This document shows positions 26,391 through 35,872 of a DNA stretch of 60,919 nucleotides, piece after piece; position 1 is the first letter of the stretch, and every line of letters begins with the position of its first letter. The translations under genes were made by a program, and so were the position numbers. Under the pieces are notes generated by a model that ran no database searches, had not been told where the DNA came from, and was given only the letters and a program-made list of their open reading frames with translations. Origin of the DNA: Vulcanimicrobiota bacterium (GTDB taxonomy: Bacteria; Vulcanimicrobiota; JAJTBE01); the NCBI GenBank assembly GCA_021107945.1, contig JAIORV010000038.1, forward strand, positions 1 to 60,919. Direction: 5' to 3'.

Positions 26391-27920
26391 TCATTTAACC
26401 ACTCTTATGGTCTTCAATGTTGGGTCCTGTGGGCCTTGTATGTGTACGCCGGCTTCCATCTCCAGGATTATATGATCGACCACTTCCACCGTGATTTCAT
26501 CTCCCGGTCTGAGCATCGGGATGCCCGGTGGATATGGAGTTATCATCTCATTACAGATCCTGCCGATCGATTCCCGGAAAGAAACAACCTCAAAGGGAGC
26601 AACAAAAGCTTCCCTCGGCGTCATCAATTGCCGGGGCCAGTCGGGAAGCTCAAGGGGGCGATCTTTCCTTTTATAGAACAGCTTGATTTTCGAGAGCATT
26701 GCATGTTCGCGGTTCCAATTTTTTACATCCTTGCAAGCAGATACAATCTTTCGGACATCCTCTTTTGTATGTCCTATTGTAATCAGGGCGACGCAATTGA
26801 AAAGCTCGGACATTTCTATCTGTAGGTTGTATTGATTTCGTAAAATCTGCTCTACCTCATATCCCGTGTAACCCAGTTCTCTTGCCGTTATCGTGAGGCG
26901 GGTTCCGTCAAAACCGTAAACCCCGGGTCTTCCGACAAGCTCGTATCCGAATGTCCTCAAGCCCTTTACTTGATTTATTTCATCTCTGGCATAATTTGTA
27001 ATCTCAAGTGTATTATCGAGGAGTTCAAAGCCCCTCGTCGCGAGGTTCATCCTGGCCATATCAAGACTTGCGACCATCAGGCACGAGGGACTGGTGGAAA
27101 GAAAAAGTCTGATTGCGGACTCAAGTCTTCCCCGATCAATCCTGTCACCTTTCACGTGCACCATAGATGCCTGACACATGCTTCCACCCAGCTTATGCGT
27201 GCTGTTGATACACATATCCGCTCCGGCATCAAGGGCCGACATGGGGAGATCGGGATGGAAATGAAAATGCGGACCCCAGGCGGCATCCACGAGAGTGGGT
27301 TTATCGTAGCGATGGGCTATTCCAACTATTTCCTTCAGGTTACATGCCGCCCCGTAATATGTGGGTGAGAGTATATAAACCGCCTTTGCGTCGGGATTCT
27401 CTTTTAATGTTTTCTCGACGGTTTCAGGGGTTACGGTATGGTCAACCTGCATTTCATAATCATATTCGGGTTCCATATAAACGGGGACTGCACCGCTGAG
27501 AATGAGCGCTCCTGTTGTGGAGCGATGCACATTGCGGGGAAGCAGGATTTTGTCGCCGGGGTTCAAGATAGAAAGGATCATTGCATGGTTCCCCGACGAG
27601 GAGCCGTTTATCATAAAATATGTATGATCTGCGTTGTAAGCAAGTGCCGCCAATTCCTGAGCTTCCCTGACAACGGAACTGGGCTGATTAATATCATCGA
27701 GTCCCAGAACCTGGCTCACATCGGCCTCAAGACCATATTTCTTTACAAACTCCCGAAATCTCTCATGCGCTCCCTTTCCCTGCTGGTGTCCCGGCACATG
27801 AAATGTGGTTATGTTTGAATCAATGTAATTTTCCAGAGCTTCAAAATATGGCGTTCTGGATTGGTCTATATTCTTTTTTTTATCTGTCGTATGATTATTG
27901 TTGACAAGTGGTATTATCAT
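26391..27920 (-). CDS. Orn/Lys/Arg decarboxylase, PLP-dependent (fold type I)
   Basis: 509 aa cytoplasmic enzyme. Seen: a Rossmann-like large domain with FMINGSSSGNHAMI (phosphate-binding loop), LLPRNVHRS, LVDAAWGPHFHF (Asp-Ala contact to the PLP ring), and INSTHKLGGSMCQAS with the Schiff-base lysine. The C-terminal Orn/Arg_deC_C domain follows (LLTP-like PREAFVAPFE, then GRICNEMITPYPPGIPMLRPGDE). It decarboxylates arginine, lysine or ornithine towards polyamines. Length matches the Bacillus SpeA/YaaO group (about 490 aa) and lacks the 120-residue wing domain of the inducible enterobacterial enzymes. I cannot assign the substrate. It is followed by a strong terminator at 26148-26183. Confidence 0.9.
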   Translation of the reverse strand: MIIPLVNNNHTTDKKKNIDQSRTPYFEALENYIDSNITTFHVPGHQQGKGAHERFREFVKKYGLEADVSQVLGLDDINQPSSVVREAQELAALAYNADHTYFMINGSSSGNHAMILSILNPGDKILLPRNVHRSTTGALILSGAVPVYMEPEYDYEMQVDHTVTPETVEKTLKENPDAKAVYILSPTYYGAACNLKEIVGIAHRYDKPTLVDAAWGPHFHFHPDLPMSALDAGADMCINSTHKLGGSMCQASMVHVKGDRIDRGRLESAIRLFLSTSPSCLMVASLDMARMNLATRGFELLDNTLEITNYARDEINQVKGLRTFGYELVGRPGVYGFDGTRLTITARELGYTGYEVEQILRNQYNLQIEMSELFNCVALITIGHTKEDVRKIVSACKDVKNWNREHAMLSKIKLFYKRKDRPLELPDWPRQLMTPREAFVAPFEVVSFRESIGRICNEMITPYPPGIPMLRPGDEITVEVVDHIILEMEAGVHIQGPQDPTLKTIRVVK

Positions 27921-28252
27921 TTTGATACTTCCAATTTTTAACTTCTAACTTCCAACCTGAGACTATCGAATAATTAATTTTTTCACCGCAGAGATCGCAG
28001 AGGATTAATAAAGAAGAATGGCGACATCTCTGTGTCCTCTGTGGTTGATGGAAGTGGGAAAGGGGACGTGGGAAACGAGATCCATTACCCGTCATCCATT
28101 TTCCATTTTCCAATATCCATTATCCGTTTATCGGGATGGGGACATCCCTCCTATAAGGGAAAAGGGAAAGGGGAAAGGGGAAAGGGGAAAGGGGAGCCGT
28201 TCTCCGTCTTCCATTCTCCATCATCCATTTTCCATCTTCCGACATCCGACCT
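27921..28252. repeat. Repeat gap with GGGGAAA microsatellite
   Basis: No gene. It contains R1 (CACCGCAGAGATCGCAGAGG, about 27984), the repeat shared with 19763 (28056-28150), an R2 variant (28130-28155), and a G-rich microsatellite (28157-28194). Confidence 0.6.
28157..28194 (+). repeat. GGGGAAA microsatellite / possible G-quadruplex
   Basis: Six GGG or GGGG tracts separated by three or four A residues on the plus strand. This is enough for an intramolecular G-quadruplex. Confidence 0.8.
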
Positions 28253-29068
28253 CTATTTGCGGACTGCCTCTATCTGGGCAATCTTTCGTTTTATATTTGT
28301 CATCAACTTGTCTTTGGGAAACTTTTTCTTGAATTCCTTTGCGTATTTCATTGATATTTCCCTGGCCTTTGGATCTTTTGATAAATAATACCACATATAT
28401 CCTGACTCTACCAGTTTGAAATAAAACTTGGAGGTTTTTGGGGAAATCTTAACTGCCTTTTCAAAATTCTCCACCGATTTCTTATAACTTTCAACCCGTT
28501 CATCCCTGTCTGTATTGCTATGACCCTGGAAGAAATAGGTCTCGCCAAGAGCGGAAAAGCCCTGGGACATCTTAGGTTGAACCTGCGTCAGCTTATTATA
28601 TGACTCAATGGCGGAGTCATAATCTTTTATTGTCAGATAAACCTTGCCCAATCCATAGTAGCCATTTGCATTTTTCGGGTCAAGTTCTATTGCATTCTCG
28701 TATGCCTCAATAGCGGCGTTTTGCATTCCCTGCCTGCGAGCAAGCCTGCCCTTGATTTCATATGCTTCCAGATTATTGGGATCAATCAATATTACCTTCT
28801 CAAGGATATCGATAGCTTTAAAATTCTTATTCTTGCCTTCCAGTTTCTTTGCCTCGTCAAGAAGCTTCTTTACTGTTTTTTTCTGATCGTCAGTCAGATT
28901 TACAACAGGTCTGGGCTTTTTTGTCTTGCTCGGCTTTGCTGTGGGTTTTATAGATTTGTCGGGTGCGGGAGTCTTTTCTTTGTCATCCTTTTTCTGACAC
29001 CCCACCACGAGAATAAAAGACAGCAACAATAAAACAACGAAAACTTTTGTCCATGATTTTCTAATCAA
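28253..29068 (-). CDS. TPR-repeat lipoprotein
   Basis: 271 aa. The start is TTG at 29068, preceded by CAGGAGTGATC. The lipoprotein signal peptide ends VVGC (Cys24). A Lys/Pro-rich spacer (about 25-58) leads to four or so TPR motifs (about 60-215) of the form A...Y..AI.LDP..A..Y..LG.... The C-terminus is charged. A periplasmic or outer-membrane scaffold is likely. It lies immediately downstream of the large TPR protein on the same strand (77 bp), with a possible terminator between. The stop codon TAG abuts an AGGTCGGATG repeat. Confidence 0.8.
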   Translation of the reverse strand: MIRKSWTKVFVVLLLLSFILVVGCQKKDDKEKTPAPDKSIKPTAKPSKTKKPRPVVNLTDDQKKTVKKLLDEAKKLEGKNKNFKAIDILEKVILIDPNNLEAYEIKGRLARRQGMQNAAIEAYENAIELDPKNANGYYGLGKVYLTIKDYDSAIESYNKLTQVQPKMSQGFSALGETYFFQGHSNTDRDERVESYKKSVENFEKAVKISPKTSKFYFKLVESGYMWYYLSKDPKAREISMKYAKEFKKKFPKDKLMTNIKRKIAQIEAVRK

Positions 29069-29115
29069 AAAAGATCACTCCTGAAAACATATATTACTAC
29101 AGTATAATATTTCAC

Positions 29116-29160
29116 AAAAAACCCGAGCTTCCCTTTTTTCTCCTGCTAATCCCGGGTTTT
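29116..29160 (-). terminator. Terminator-like stem at the end of the large TPR gene
   Basis: On the minus strand AAAACCCG (29153-29160) pairs with CGGGTTTT (29118-29125) and runs into six T residues. The loop is long (27 nt) and the left arm lies inside the coding end, so strength is uncertain. Confidence 0.5.
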
Positions 29161-31302
29161 CTTTTTCGACTTAGCGGCCTTTTTCTTTAAAGGTTTTAGC
29201 AATTCTCCGGCAAGCTTGATAAATTCCCCTCCGGGCTGTTTTTTTATATACTCCCTCAAATGCTTGTTGGACTGTCTTTTTTTGCCCATTTTTCGCAAAA
29301 CAATCCCAAGTTGAAAGTGAACATCATTATTATCCCTGTCAAGCTCAAGAGATTTATTGAAGTATTCACATGACTTTTCCAAACTATCTTCTTTTAATGC
29401 AATCGTACCGAGAAAATAATATGAAACCGCCGAGTGATGCTTCTCTTCATCCAGCTTCGTGGCAAGCTCCAACTTGGACTTCGCTTTGGAGATTTCTCCT
29501 TGTTGCAAATAAATTATTCCAATATTGTTGTGGATGAATGGATTGTCAGGATCAAGCTTCAATGCCTTCAAATAATATTCCAATGCCTTGTCGAAATTCT
29601 TGACGGTCTTATAAAACCAGCCCAGGCTATTGAGCAGTCCGGTATTATCGGGTTGTAATTCCAGGGCTTTCTCGAAAAGAACCATTGCCTCGTCGAACTT
29701 TTCCTTCTTGGCATACATCCATGCAAGGTTGGAATATGCTTCCACTGATTCGGGATCAAGCTGAATTGCCTTCTTGTACATTTCCACAGCTAACTCAGGC
29801 TCTCCCAGGTTTTCGTTGGCCCAACCCAGGTTAAAGCATGTGTGAGCGGAATTGGGATTAAGGTTCAGGGTTTTGCGGAGGTATTCAGATGATTTCTTCC
29901 ATTCCTTCATGTGGGCATAAATTTCACCCATCAACTGATAGACTTCCGGATCATCGGGTTCTTCCTTTAATGATGAGTTACATTTTTCCATCGCCTCATC
30001 AAACATCTCGAGCTGAGTATAAGCTACCGCAAGGTTCTTGTGAACTTCCGGGTTTATGTTGGAGTCAAGCTCTATTGCCTTTTTCAGGGAATCCACACTT
30101 TCCTGGAAAAATCCAAGACGCAGAGAGATCAATCCGAGATGGTAATATGCCTCGGAATGATTCGATTTCAACTCGATTACTTTCTTCAACTCATTATAAG
30201 CATCATTATAATCTTCCCTGGCAAGGAATGTGTGAGCGAGACTGTAGTGTGCATTCAATATATATTGGGGATCGTCCGAGATACTCAGCACCCACGAATA
30301 TTCCGATATGGCGGCTTCATAGTCGCTCATCAGGTAGTATGTCCATCCCAGCTTTAAATGTGGGGCGGTATAATCGGGATAAAGTTCGATAGCCGTTTCG
30401 AATTCCACCGCCGCTTCCTCAAGCATCCCCTTTTCCTGATAGACGCATCCCAACCCGTTGTGCGGGAAAGGCATGTCAGGGTCCAGGGATATTGCCTGCT
30501 CGAAGGACCTGGTGGAAAGTTCATATTTTTCCGATTGAAAGAAAACCCAGGCAAGATTATTATAAATTATGGGCACGTCCGGATCAAGCTCAATCGCAAT
30601 CTTGTAATGCGCAATGGCACTTTCATAATCATGTGTTTTTTGATACATATTTGCAAGAAAAAAATGGGTAGCGCCCGATCCCCGGTCGAGTTCCAACGCC
30701 CTTTTTAAATGCTTTATAGCTTTTTCCGTATTCTCCAACATATCATGAACCAGTCCCAGGTGGTGATTCGCCTCAAAATTCTCATGATCATCAACAAGAA
30801 CTTTTTCAAGTTGTCGCTTGGCGTCTTCGGGCATCTTCAACTGGTAAAAAGCAATGCCTGATCGCAAGTTGCGCCAGAGATTGTAAGCTGCGAGGTCACG
30901 CTCGTCAAGATGGTTGGAGAGTTTCCTGAATCCAAATGATCTCTTTGCCATGATCTGTTCCATCTCAGCCGAGGTGAGGTCATCAATAATCGGGGTGTTG
31001 TGATCCACAAATCCTTCAACATCCAACTCCGACTCCTCAACCCTATACTCGACTTCTCTTTCCCGGAGGTGCTCCTGGATTTCCAGGGTTGCTTTCTTTA
31101 CCTCTTCAGGACTGCCGAACACACCAATTCCAGACGGGCCGTCTTCATTCTTTTCATTAAGAAGAGGAAACAGTCTGAGCTTTGGGTTATGCTGAGAGCT
31201 GAGAAAAAGAATCAGGTTATATATGCCCCTGCTATTTTTTAAGGGATCCTGGTTCAGTAGAAAGAATATCTTTGTGCTTCTCAATAATATCAATCCCTGC
31301 AA
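29146..31302 (-). CDS. Large TPR-repeat protein
   Basis: 718 aa, no signal peptide or membrane segment. The start is probably TTG at 31302, with weak GGAAAATAAGA upstream, so the N-terminus is uncertain. Residues 1-130 are an unrecognised domain (LILLRSTKIFFLLNQDP, then an alpha/beta-looking stretch). From about 130 to 690 the protein is nearly continuous TPR: about 16 copies of 34 residues with W-L-G-Y-A-F-A-P spacing (for example NNLAWVFFQ..KYE.S). The Lys-rich tail ends the chain. It acts as a protein-binding solenoid; partners are unknown. It precedes the TPR lipoprotein gene. Confidence 0.8.
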   Translation of the reverse strand: MQGLILLRSTKIFFLLNQDPLKNSRGIYNLILFLSSQHNPKLRLFPLLNEKNEDGPSGIGVFGSPEEVKKATLEIQEHLREREVEYRVEESELDVEGFVDHNTPIIDDLTSAEMEQIMAKRSFGFRKLSNHLDERDLAAYNLWRNLRSGIAFYQLKMPEDAKRQLEKVLVDDHENFEANHHLGLVHDMLENTEKAIKHLKRALELDRGSGATHFFLANMYQKTHDYESAIAHYKIAIELDPDVPIIYNNLAWVFFQSEKYELSTRSFEQAISLDPDMPFPHNGLGCVYQEKGMLEEAAVEFETAIELYPDYTAPHLKLGWTYYLMSDYEAAISEYSWVLSISDDPQYILNAHYSLAHTFLAREDYNDAYNELKKVIELKSNHSEAYYHLGLISLRLGFFQESVDSLKKAIELDSNINPEVHKNLAVAYTQLEMFDEAMEKCNSSLKEEPDDPEVYQLMGEIYAHMKEWKKSSEYLRKTLNLNPNSAHTCFNLGWANENLGEPELAVEMYKKAIQLDPESVEAYSNLAWMYAKKEKFDEAMVLFEKALELQPDNTGLLNSLGWFYKTVKNFDKALEYYLKALKLDPDNPFIHNNIGIIYLQQGEISKAKSKLELATKLDEEKHHSAVSYYFLGTIALKEDSLEKSCEYFNKSLELDRDNNDVHFQLGIVLRKMGKKRQSNKHLREYIKKQPGGEFIKLAGELLKPLKKKAAKSKKKTRD

Positions 31303-31938
31303 TCTTATTTTCCAATGATAATTAGATTAAACCAAAAGGAAATTTTTGTCAAGATATTGCTATCCTATACATTCCCTTTTCAGAACCGGGATATACAACG
31401 CTCACCACCTTATTTTCCTGTCCCGCGATTTGGATGGCGGATGGTCGGGAGACCGGTAGTGCCCAAAGAACTTATTTAATATGATTTAAAAGAAAGAATA
31501 ATGAAGAAAAAGGGAACTGATGATAAACCGCAAAGAAACAAAGGGCGCAAAGATTCCCGTAAAGAAATTTTACAAACTATACTTAACCGATGAGGGCGAT
31601 TGCCGACCACCCGGATAATATTATTTTATTATGGGGAGTATTATAAACATGAGGTGTAAACGAGGTACATTGTCTGCAATCGGAAATACTACCGTTGGTC
31701 TATCAATCCCTTGAATCCTCTGTGGTCTTTGCGGTCTTTGCGGTGATAAAACAAATTCCTCATCCATCCCTTGCGATACGTTTATCGGGATGAGGACATC
31801 CCTCCTACAGATTCGGGCTGCTTTATTCGTTTTCCGAATTCCTCTGTGGTCTTTGCGGTAAAAAATGTCATCAAAGATTAGACCCAAATCGGGGGGTGCC
31901 TGAATAAATACTACAAAAAAGCTTAACAGGAGAATAAA
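31303..31938. repeat. Repeat gap upstream of psuG
   Basis: No gene is supported. It contains an R1 repeat (ACCGCAAAGAAACAAAGGGCGC, about 31528), a GAGGGCGATTGCCGACC repeat (31593), and the left copy of the psuG-flanking repeat (31779-31878). Confidence 0.6.
31779..31878 (+). repeat. psuG-flanking direct repeat, left copy
   Basis: 100 bp that begin CGTTTATCGGGATGAGGAC and end ATGTCATCAAAGAT. Nearly identical to 32883-32984, differing by a few substitutions and a length change in an A run. Contains R2- and R1-type segments. Confidence 0.9.
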
Positions 31939-32847
31939 ATGCTTGAATATTTTGAAATACATCCTGATGTACAGGAGGCAATGCGTGAGTCGATCCCCGT
32001 GGTTGTCATGGAATCAACAATATGGGCGCAGGGACTTCCCACAAAAGAAGCAATCAATGCACTGATGGAATGTTGCCATATTATAAGGGAAGAGGACGCA
32101 TTACCCGTTCTTGTCGCCCTTTCCGGGGGAAAGATACGCGTCGGGATCAGAATGGATGAGTTCAGTGAAATGCTGGACAGGGGTAAGGTACAAAAGGTAA
32201 ATCTGAGGGATATTCCCACTTGCATACAAAGACATGGGGATGGGACAACAACGGTATCCGCAACAGTGTTCATAGCTCACAGCCTGGGATTGCCGGTTGT
32301 TGCAACAGGTGGAATCGGCGGGGTTCATCGAAACGCCGACAAGACATTCGATGTATCCGCCGACCTGCATACCCTTGCCAATTACCCGATTGCAGTGGTG
32401 GCATCGGGAGTAAAATCGATCCTGAACATAGGCGCAACACTTGAAATGATGGAAACCCTGGGAATACCGGTAATAGCGTACGGAACCGATCTTTTTCCAT
32501 CTTTTTATTGCAGAACTTCTCAATTCCCCGCACCGGAGAGAATGGACGACCTGGAAGAAATCGCCGGTGTGGTCAGAATAAGAAACAGACTTGGAATGAA
32601 ATCCGGGGTGCTTATCGCCAATCCCATCCCGAAGGATTATTCCCTGAGCGAGAACCTTATGGATGAGGTTGTTGAAAAATCTCTTCTTGAAGCGACTGAC
32701 CTGGGAATCACAGGAAAAGGTGTCACTCCTTATCTCCTGGAAAGAATCCATGAGATGACCGGGGGAGCTACGGTGAAGGCAAACATCGCATTGATAAAAG
32801 AAAACTCGCGCATCGGAGCGAAACTCTCAAGGATGGTTTACTACTAA
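31939..32847 (+). CDS. psuG: Pseudouridine-5'-phosphate glycosidase
   Basis: 302 aa. The ATG follows ACAGGAGAATAAA. It cleaves pseudouridine 5'-phosphate to uracil and ribose 5-phosphate through a Lys adduct. Family motifs are present: VVMESTIWAQGLP (Glu of the active site), VALSGGKIRVG, GDGTTTVSATVFIA, VVATGGIGGVHR (glycine-rich phosphate site), DVSADL, GVKSILNIGATLE (catalytic Lys), LIANPIP and a TPYLLERI...T.G..V.ANIAL ending. The length is typical. The usual partner kinase (PsuK, PfkB family) is not adjacent, so supply of the phosphorylated substrate must come from elsewhere. The gene sits between two 100-bp direct repeats. Confidence 0.92.
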   Translation: MLEYFEIHPDVQEAMRESIPVVVMESTIWAQGLPTKEAINALMECCHIIREEDALPVLVALSGGKIRVGIRMDEFSEMLDRGKVQKVNLRDIPTCIQRHGDGTTTVSATVFIAHSLGLPVVATGGIGGVHRNADKTFDVSADLHTLANYPIAVVASGVKSILNIGATLEMMETLGIPVIAYGTDLFPSFYCRTSQFPAPERMDDLEEIAGVVRIRNRLGMKSGVLIANPIPKDYSLSENLMDEVVEKSLLEATDLGITGKGVTPYLLERIHEMTGGATVKANIALIKENSRIGAKLSRMVYY

Positions 32848-32882
32848 ATTATCAGATGTTCAGTCCACCTTTTACAGGAGTC

Positions 32883-32984
32883 CGTTTATCGGGATGAGGA
32901 CATCCCTCCTACAGATTCGGGCTGCTTTATTCGTTTTCCGAATCCCTTTGTGGTCTTTGCGGTAAAAAAAATGTCATCAAAGAT
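32883..32984 (+). repeat. psuG-flanking direct repeat, right copy
   Basis: Near-identical to 31779-31878 and in the same orientation, 36 bp after the psuG stop. Confidence 0.9.
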
Positions 32985-33014
32985 CAACCTGCAGTGTGGG
33001 ATCTGAATAGTTTC

Positions 33015-34169
33015 TTAAATTATCAACATGCAATCGCCGAAGCTGAAAAAACGGTAACGCAGAGAAACTGCCTCCTGGTAAGCTTCCAGTGTGAAATCCC
33101 TCCCGGCAAGCGCCGACACAAGCATTATCAGGGTGGAGCGGGGGAGATGGAAGTTGGTTATAAGAGCGTCGGCCATTCTGAATTGATAACCGGGATATAG
33201 AAATAGATCCGTCCATCCCTCAATAAATGCCAGGGTTCCCGTATCATCATATATATACTCGGGATCTCGTGTGGGTCTCCATATATCTGAATCATCTTTC
33301 CCGCACTGCTTCTCTACTTCTTCAAAATCCGACTTCTTAATATTCCCGCAAACACCTCCTGGCTCAAATATCCCGAATAAAGATAATGATTCAAGCGTTC
33401 TTGCGGCGGTTGTGCCAACGGGAATTATTCTTCCACCCTCCTGTTTTGCTTTTGCAATTTTACACAGGCTTTCCCCGGATACACGGTAAAATTCACTGTG
33501 CATATCATGATCCTGAATCCTGTCCGACTTCACCGGTCTGAATGTCCCGGGACCGATGTGCAGAGTTATATAAGTCTTGCCGATTCCTTTATCTTTCAAT
33601 TGTGAAAATATCTCATCGGTGAAATGCAGCCCGGCCGTCGGAGCGGCGGATGATCCGTCATTTTGTGCGAATATGGTCTGATACCTGTCCCTGTCCTCAA
33701 TCGGTTTCTTTATATATGGAGGAAGTGGAACCTCCCCCATTTGAATAAGATCTTCCATGAAATGGTCACTCTGAAAATGTATGACCCTTGTCCCCTGATC
33801 TGTCCTGTCAATCACTTCCCCACTCAATCTTCCATCGGCGAAAATCAATCTATGCCCAGGCTTCACTCTCTTTCCCGGTTTCACAAGAGCTTCCCAGGTA
33901 TTTTCACCGATCTGACTTACAAGAAGAATCTCGACTTTTCCGCCGGTCTTCTCCTTCACACCAAAAAGACGGGCAGGGATAACCCTCGTGTCGTTAAAAA
34001 CGAGAAAATCATCGGGTCTCAGATACTCCAGAAGATCAGGAAACACCCGGTGATGAATGGAACGGGTTTTTCTATCCAGTACCAACAGGCGGGAGTCCGT
34101 TCTCCCCGGAGGAGGCTCCTGGGCTATTAATTCCACCGGCAGTTCATAATCAAAATCTTCCAGTCTCAA
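33015..34169 (-). CDS. queA: S-adenosylmethionine:tRNA ribosyltransferase-isomerase
   Basis: 384 aa. It makes epoxyqueuosine in tRNA from 7-aminomethyl-7-deazaguanine using SAM as the ribosyl donor. Motifs: DFDYELPVELIAQEP at the N-terminus, FNDTRVIPARLFG, PPYIKKP, SSAAPTAGLHFT, LHIGPGTFRPV, and ITNFHLPRSTLIMLVSAL near the end. The start is TTG overlapping the TGA stop of the upstream DD-carboxypeptidase gene (4-bp overlap). This fits the family N-terminus exactly and suggests translational coupling. It is about 40 residues longer than usual, mostly an insert after TLESLSLFG that contains two Cys. Confidence 0.92.
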   Translation of the reverse strand: MRLEDFDYELPVELIAQEPPPGRTDSRLLVLDRKTRSIHHRVFPDLLEYLRPDDFLVFNDTRVIPARLFGVKEKTGGKVEILLVSQIGENTWEALVKPGKRVKPGHRLIFADGRLSGEVIDRTDQGTRVIHFQSDHFMEDLIQMGEVPLPPYIKKPIEDRDRYQTIFAQNDGSSAAPTAGLHFTDEIFSQLKDKGIGKTYITLHIGPGTFRPVKSDRIQDHDMHSEFYRVSGESLCKIAKAKQEGGRIIPVGTTAARTLESLSLFGIFEPGGVCGNIKKSDFEEVEKQCGKDDSDIWRPTRDPEYIYDDTGTLAFIEGWTDLFLYPGYQFRMADALITNFHLPRSTLIMLVSALAGRDFTLEAYQEAVSLRYRFFSFGDCMLII

Positions 34170-35872
34170 AGCTTACCCCCGAATGATGCGATAATTTTAA
34201 CGAGCTGATCCTCATTATACCTGATCCTGCCACTCGAATAACGGTGGTAGTTGGTCATTATGGAAAACACCAGCATCTGTCCTGCATTTGTCCGGACATA
34301 ACCGGAAAGAGCGATGTGACCCTTCAGACTGCCTGTCTTTGCATACACGGGTAATCCCCTCATCCGATACGCCAGCGTACCGTCCTTACCCGCAACAGGG
34401 AGAGACTTGAAGAAAGGCTTCTTTTGGGGATGTTTGTACATATATGCAAGCAGTTGACAGAATTGAACAGGTGTAACCCTGCTATACTCCGACAATCCAC
34501 TTCCATCGGCCATGATCAGTCCTGATGCATTGACGCCTGCTTCTTCAAGAAACTCCCGGACGGCCTCATTTGAATTGTTGCAAGTACCCTTGCCCTTCAC
34601 ATAATATCCGATTGCCTTAAAAAGATGCTGGGCGCAGACGTTGTCCGACTCCTTGTTTGTCTCACGGACAATCTTATAAAGAGGAACCGAGTGATGTGAA
34701 AAGAGTTTAACCCTGTTCGAGGTGTAATCTTTTTCATCGTTCCGGATAAGCCTGACCTTGCCGGTGATTTTTATTCCGTTCTTTTTTAACAACCTTCCGA
34801 ATGCGGAGGTTGTAAGCTTCGAAGGATTGTTGACGGTAAGTCCCCTTCCGACTCTTCCGCCTTTGTAGCCATATATGTAAACATTATCGGTTCCCAATTT
34901 CCTGATGATATATGTCCGCCCAGATTTTGACTTTTTTCTGGATACATTCATATGTCCATTGTCAGGATACATAATAACTTTGCCGTTTCTGATTCCCACG
35001 TCGATATAATTGGCATTGATGGAAAGCGCTCCCGCAGGTGCGGCATAATCGTCAAGAAGGTATCGAGGCTTCCATCCTCTTCCAAGGAATTCGCGATCAA
35101 ATGCGGAATCGTCGCCCACAAGGTCGCCGTTTATCATCCTGATACCTTTCTTTTTTAGATCCTGTACCGCTTTCCTGAACACAGCCATGGGATCCTTTGT
35201 GAACGGTGTCATAAAAGTGGGATCCCCGGTTCCCCTGAGATAGAGATTGCCCTCCATTACACCCGTCAATTTATCGGCAGGCTCTCCCCAGACGGATGTC
35301 TCGAATTTAAACCCGGGTCCAAGCTGTGCAATAGCCGCCGCTGTTGTTAATATTTTTAGATTTGAAGCGGGAATCATTGGCAGGTTCCCGTTCTTGCTAT
35401 AAACAACATCCCTGGTATCAAGCACCGCAACACATATTCCCACTTTTGAAGTCTTCCATGCAGGCTCGTTTCTTACCAGATTCCCGATTCTTTTTTTGAG
35501 GATCTCCCTGTTTCTCTTCCTTGCCCGTGCCTCATCCGGTGAAAGTTCCGGTTTTCTTGTCATATAAGGAGACGGAGTCGGCGCAGGAGTGAGCGCGGGC
35601 GACCTCTGCGGCGTTGAGTCCGGCTCAATCTGTGGAATGGGAGCAGTCAATGTGGGACGAGGAGTTTCAGATGGAGACGGCTCGACTTGCGGTATGGGCG
35701 GGGTCTTTTCCGGTGTTTTTGTTGATTCATCGTCATCTTTTCGATATACAAGGGGCAGTTTTTGCAAGGCCTCTCCATATACGGATATATTGCTAAAACC
35801 GACCGACAAAAGGAATGTCAGTATTATGAAGATCAATAGCGCAATAAGGATTGGTCTGTTATTATTTCTCAT
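34166..35872 (-). CDS. D-alanyl-D-alanine carboxypeptidase/endopeptidase, PBP4 (S13) family
   Basis: 568 aa. One N-terminal membrane segment (about 7-27) anchors or exports the protein. A long Pro/Thr/Ser linker (about 45-110) is followed by the S13 catalytic fold. The Ser of PASNLKIL (SxxK), ESDN (SxN, in ETNKESDNVCA) and AKTGSL (KTG) are all present. A large insert between SxxK and SxN is normal for PBP4. It trims or cleaves cross-links in periplasmic peptidoglycan. The next gene, queA, overlaps its stop. Confidence 0.9.
   Translation of the reverse strand: MRNNNRPILIALLIFIILTFLLSVGFSNISVYGEALQKLPLVYRKDDDESTKTPEKTPPIPQVEPSPSETPRPTLTAPIPQIEPDSTPQRSPALTPAPTPSPYMTRKPELSPDEARARKRNREILKKRIGNLVRNEPAWKTSKVGICVAVLDTRDVVYSKNGNLPMIPASNLKILTTAAAIAQLGPGFKFETSVWGEPADKLTGVMEGNLYLRGTGDPTFMTPFTKDPMAVFRKAVQDLKKKGIRMINGDLVGDDSAFDREFLGRGWKPRYLLDDYAAPAGALSINANYIDVGIRNGKVIMYPDNGHMNVSRKKSKSGRTYIIRKLGTDNVYIYGYKGGRVGRGLTVNNPSKLTTSAFGRLLKKNGIKITGKVRLIRNDEKDYTSNRVKLFSHHSVPLYKIVRETNKESDNVCAQHLFKAIGYYVKGKGTCNNSNEAVREFLEEAGVNASGLIMADGSGLSEYSRVTPVQFCQLLAYMYKHPQKKPFFKSLPVAGKDGTLAYRMRGLPVYAKTGSLKGHIALSGYVRTNAGQMLVFSIMTNYHRYSSGRIRYNEDQLVKIIASFGGKL

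Noticed and set aside
31501-31593. 30-codon frame before psuG
   Set aside because: Overlaps an R1 repeat and has no ribosome site.
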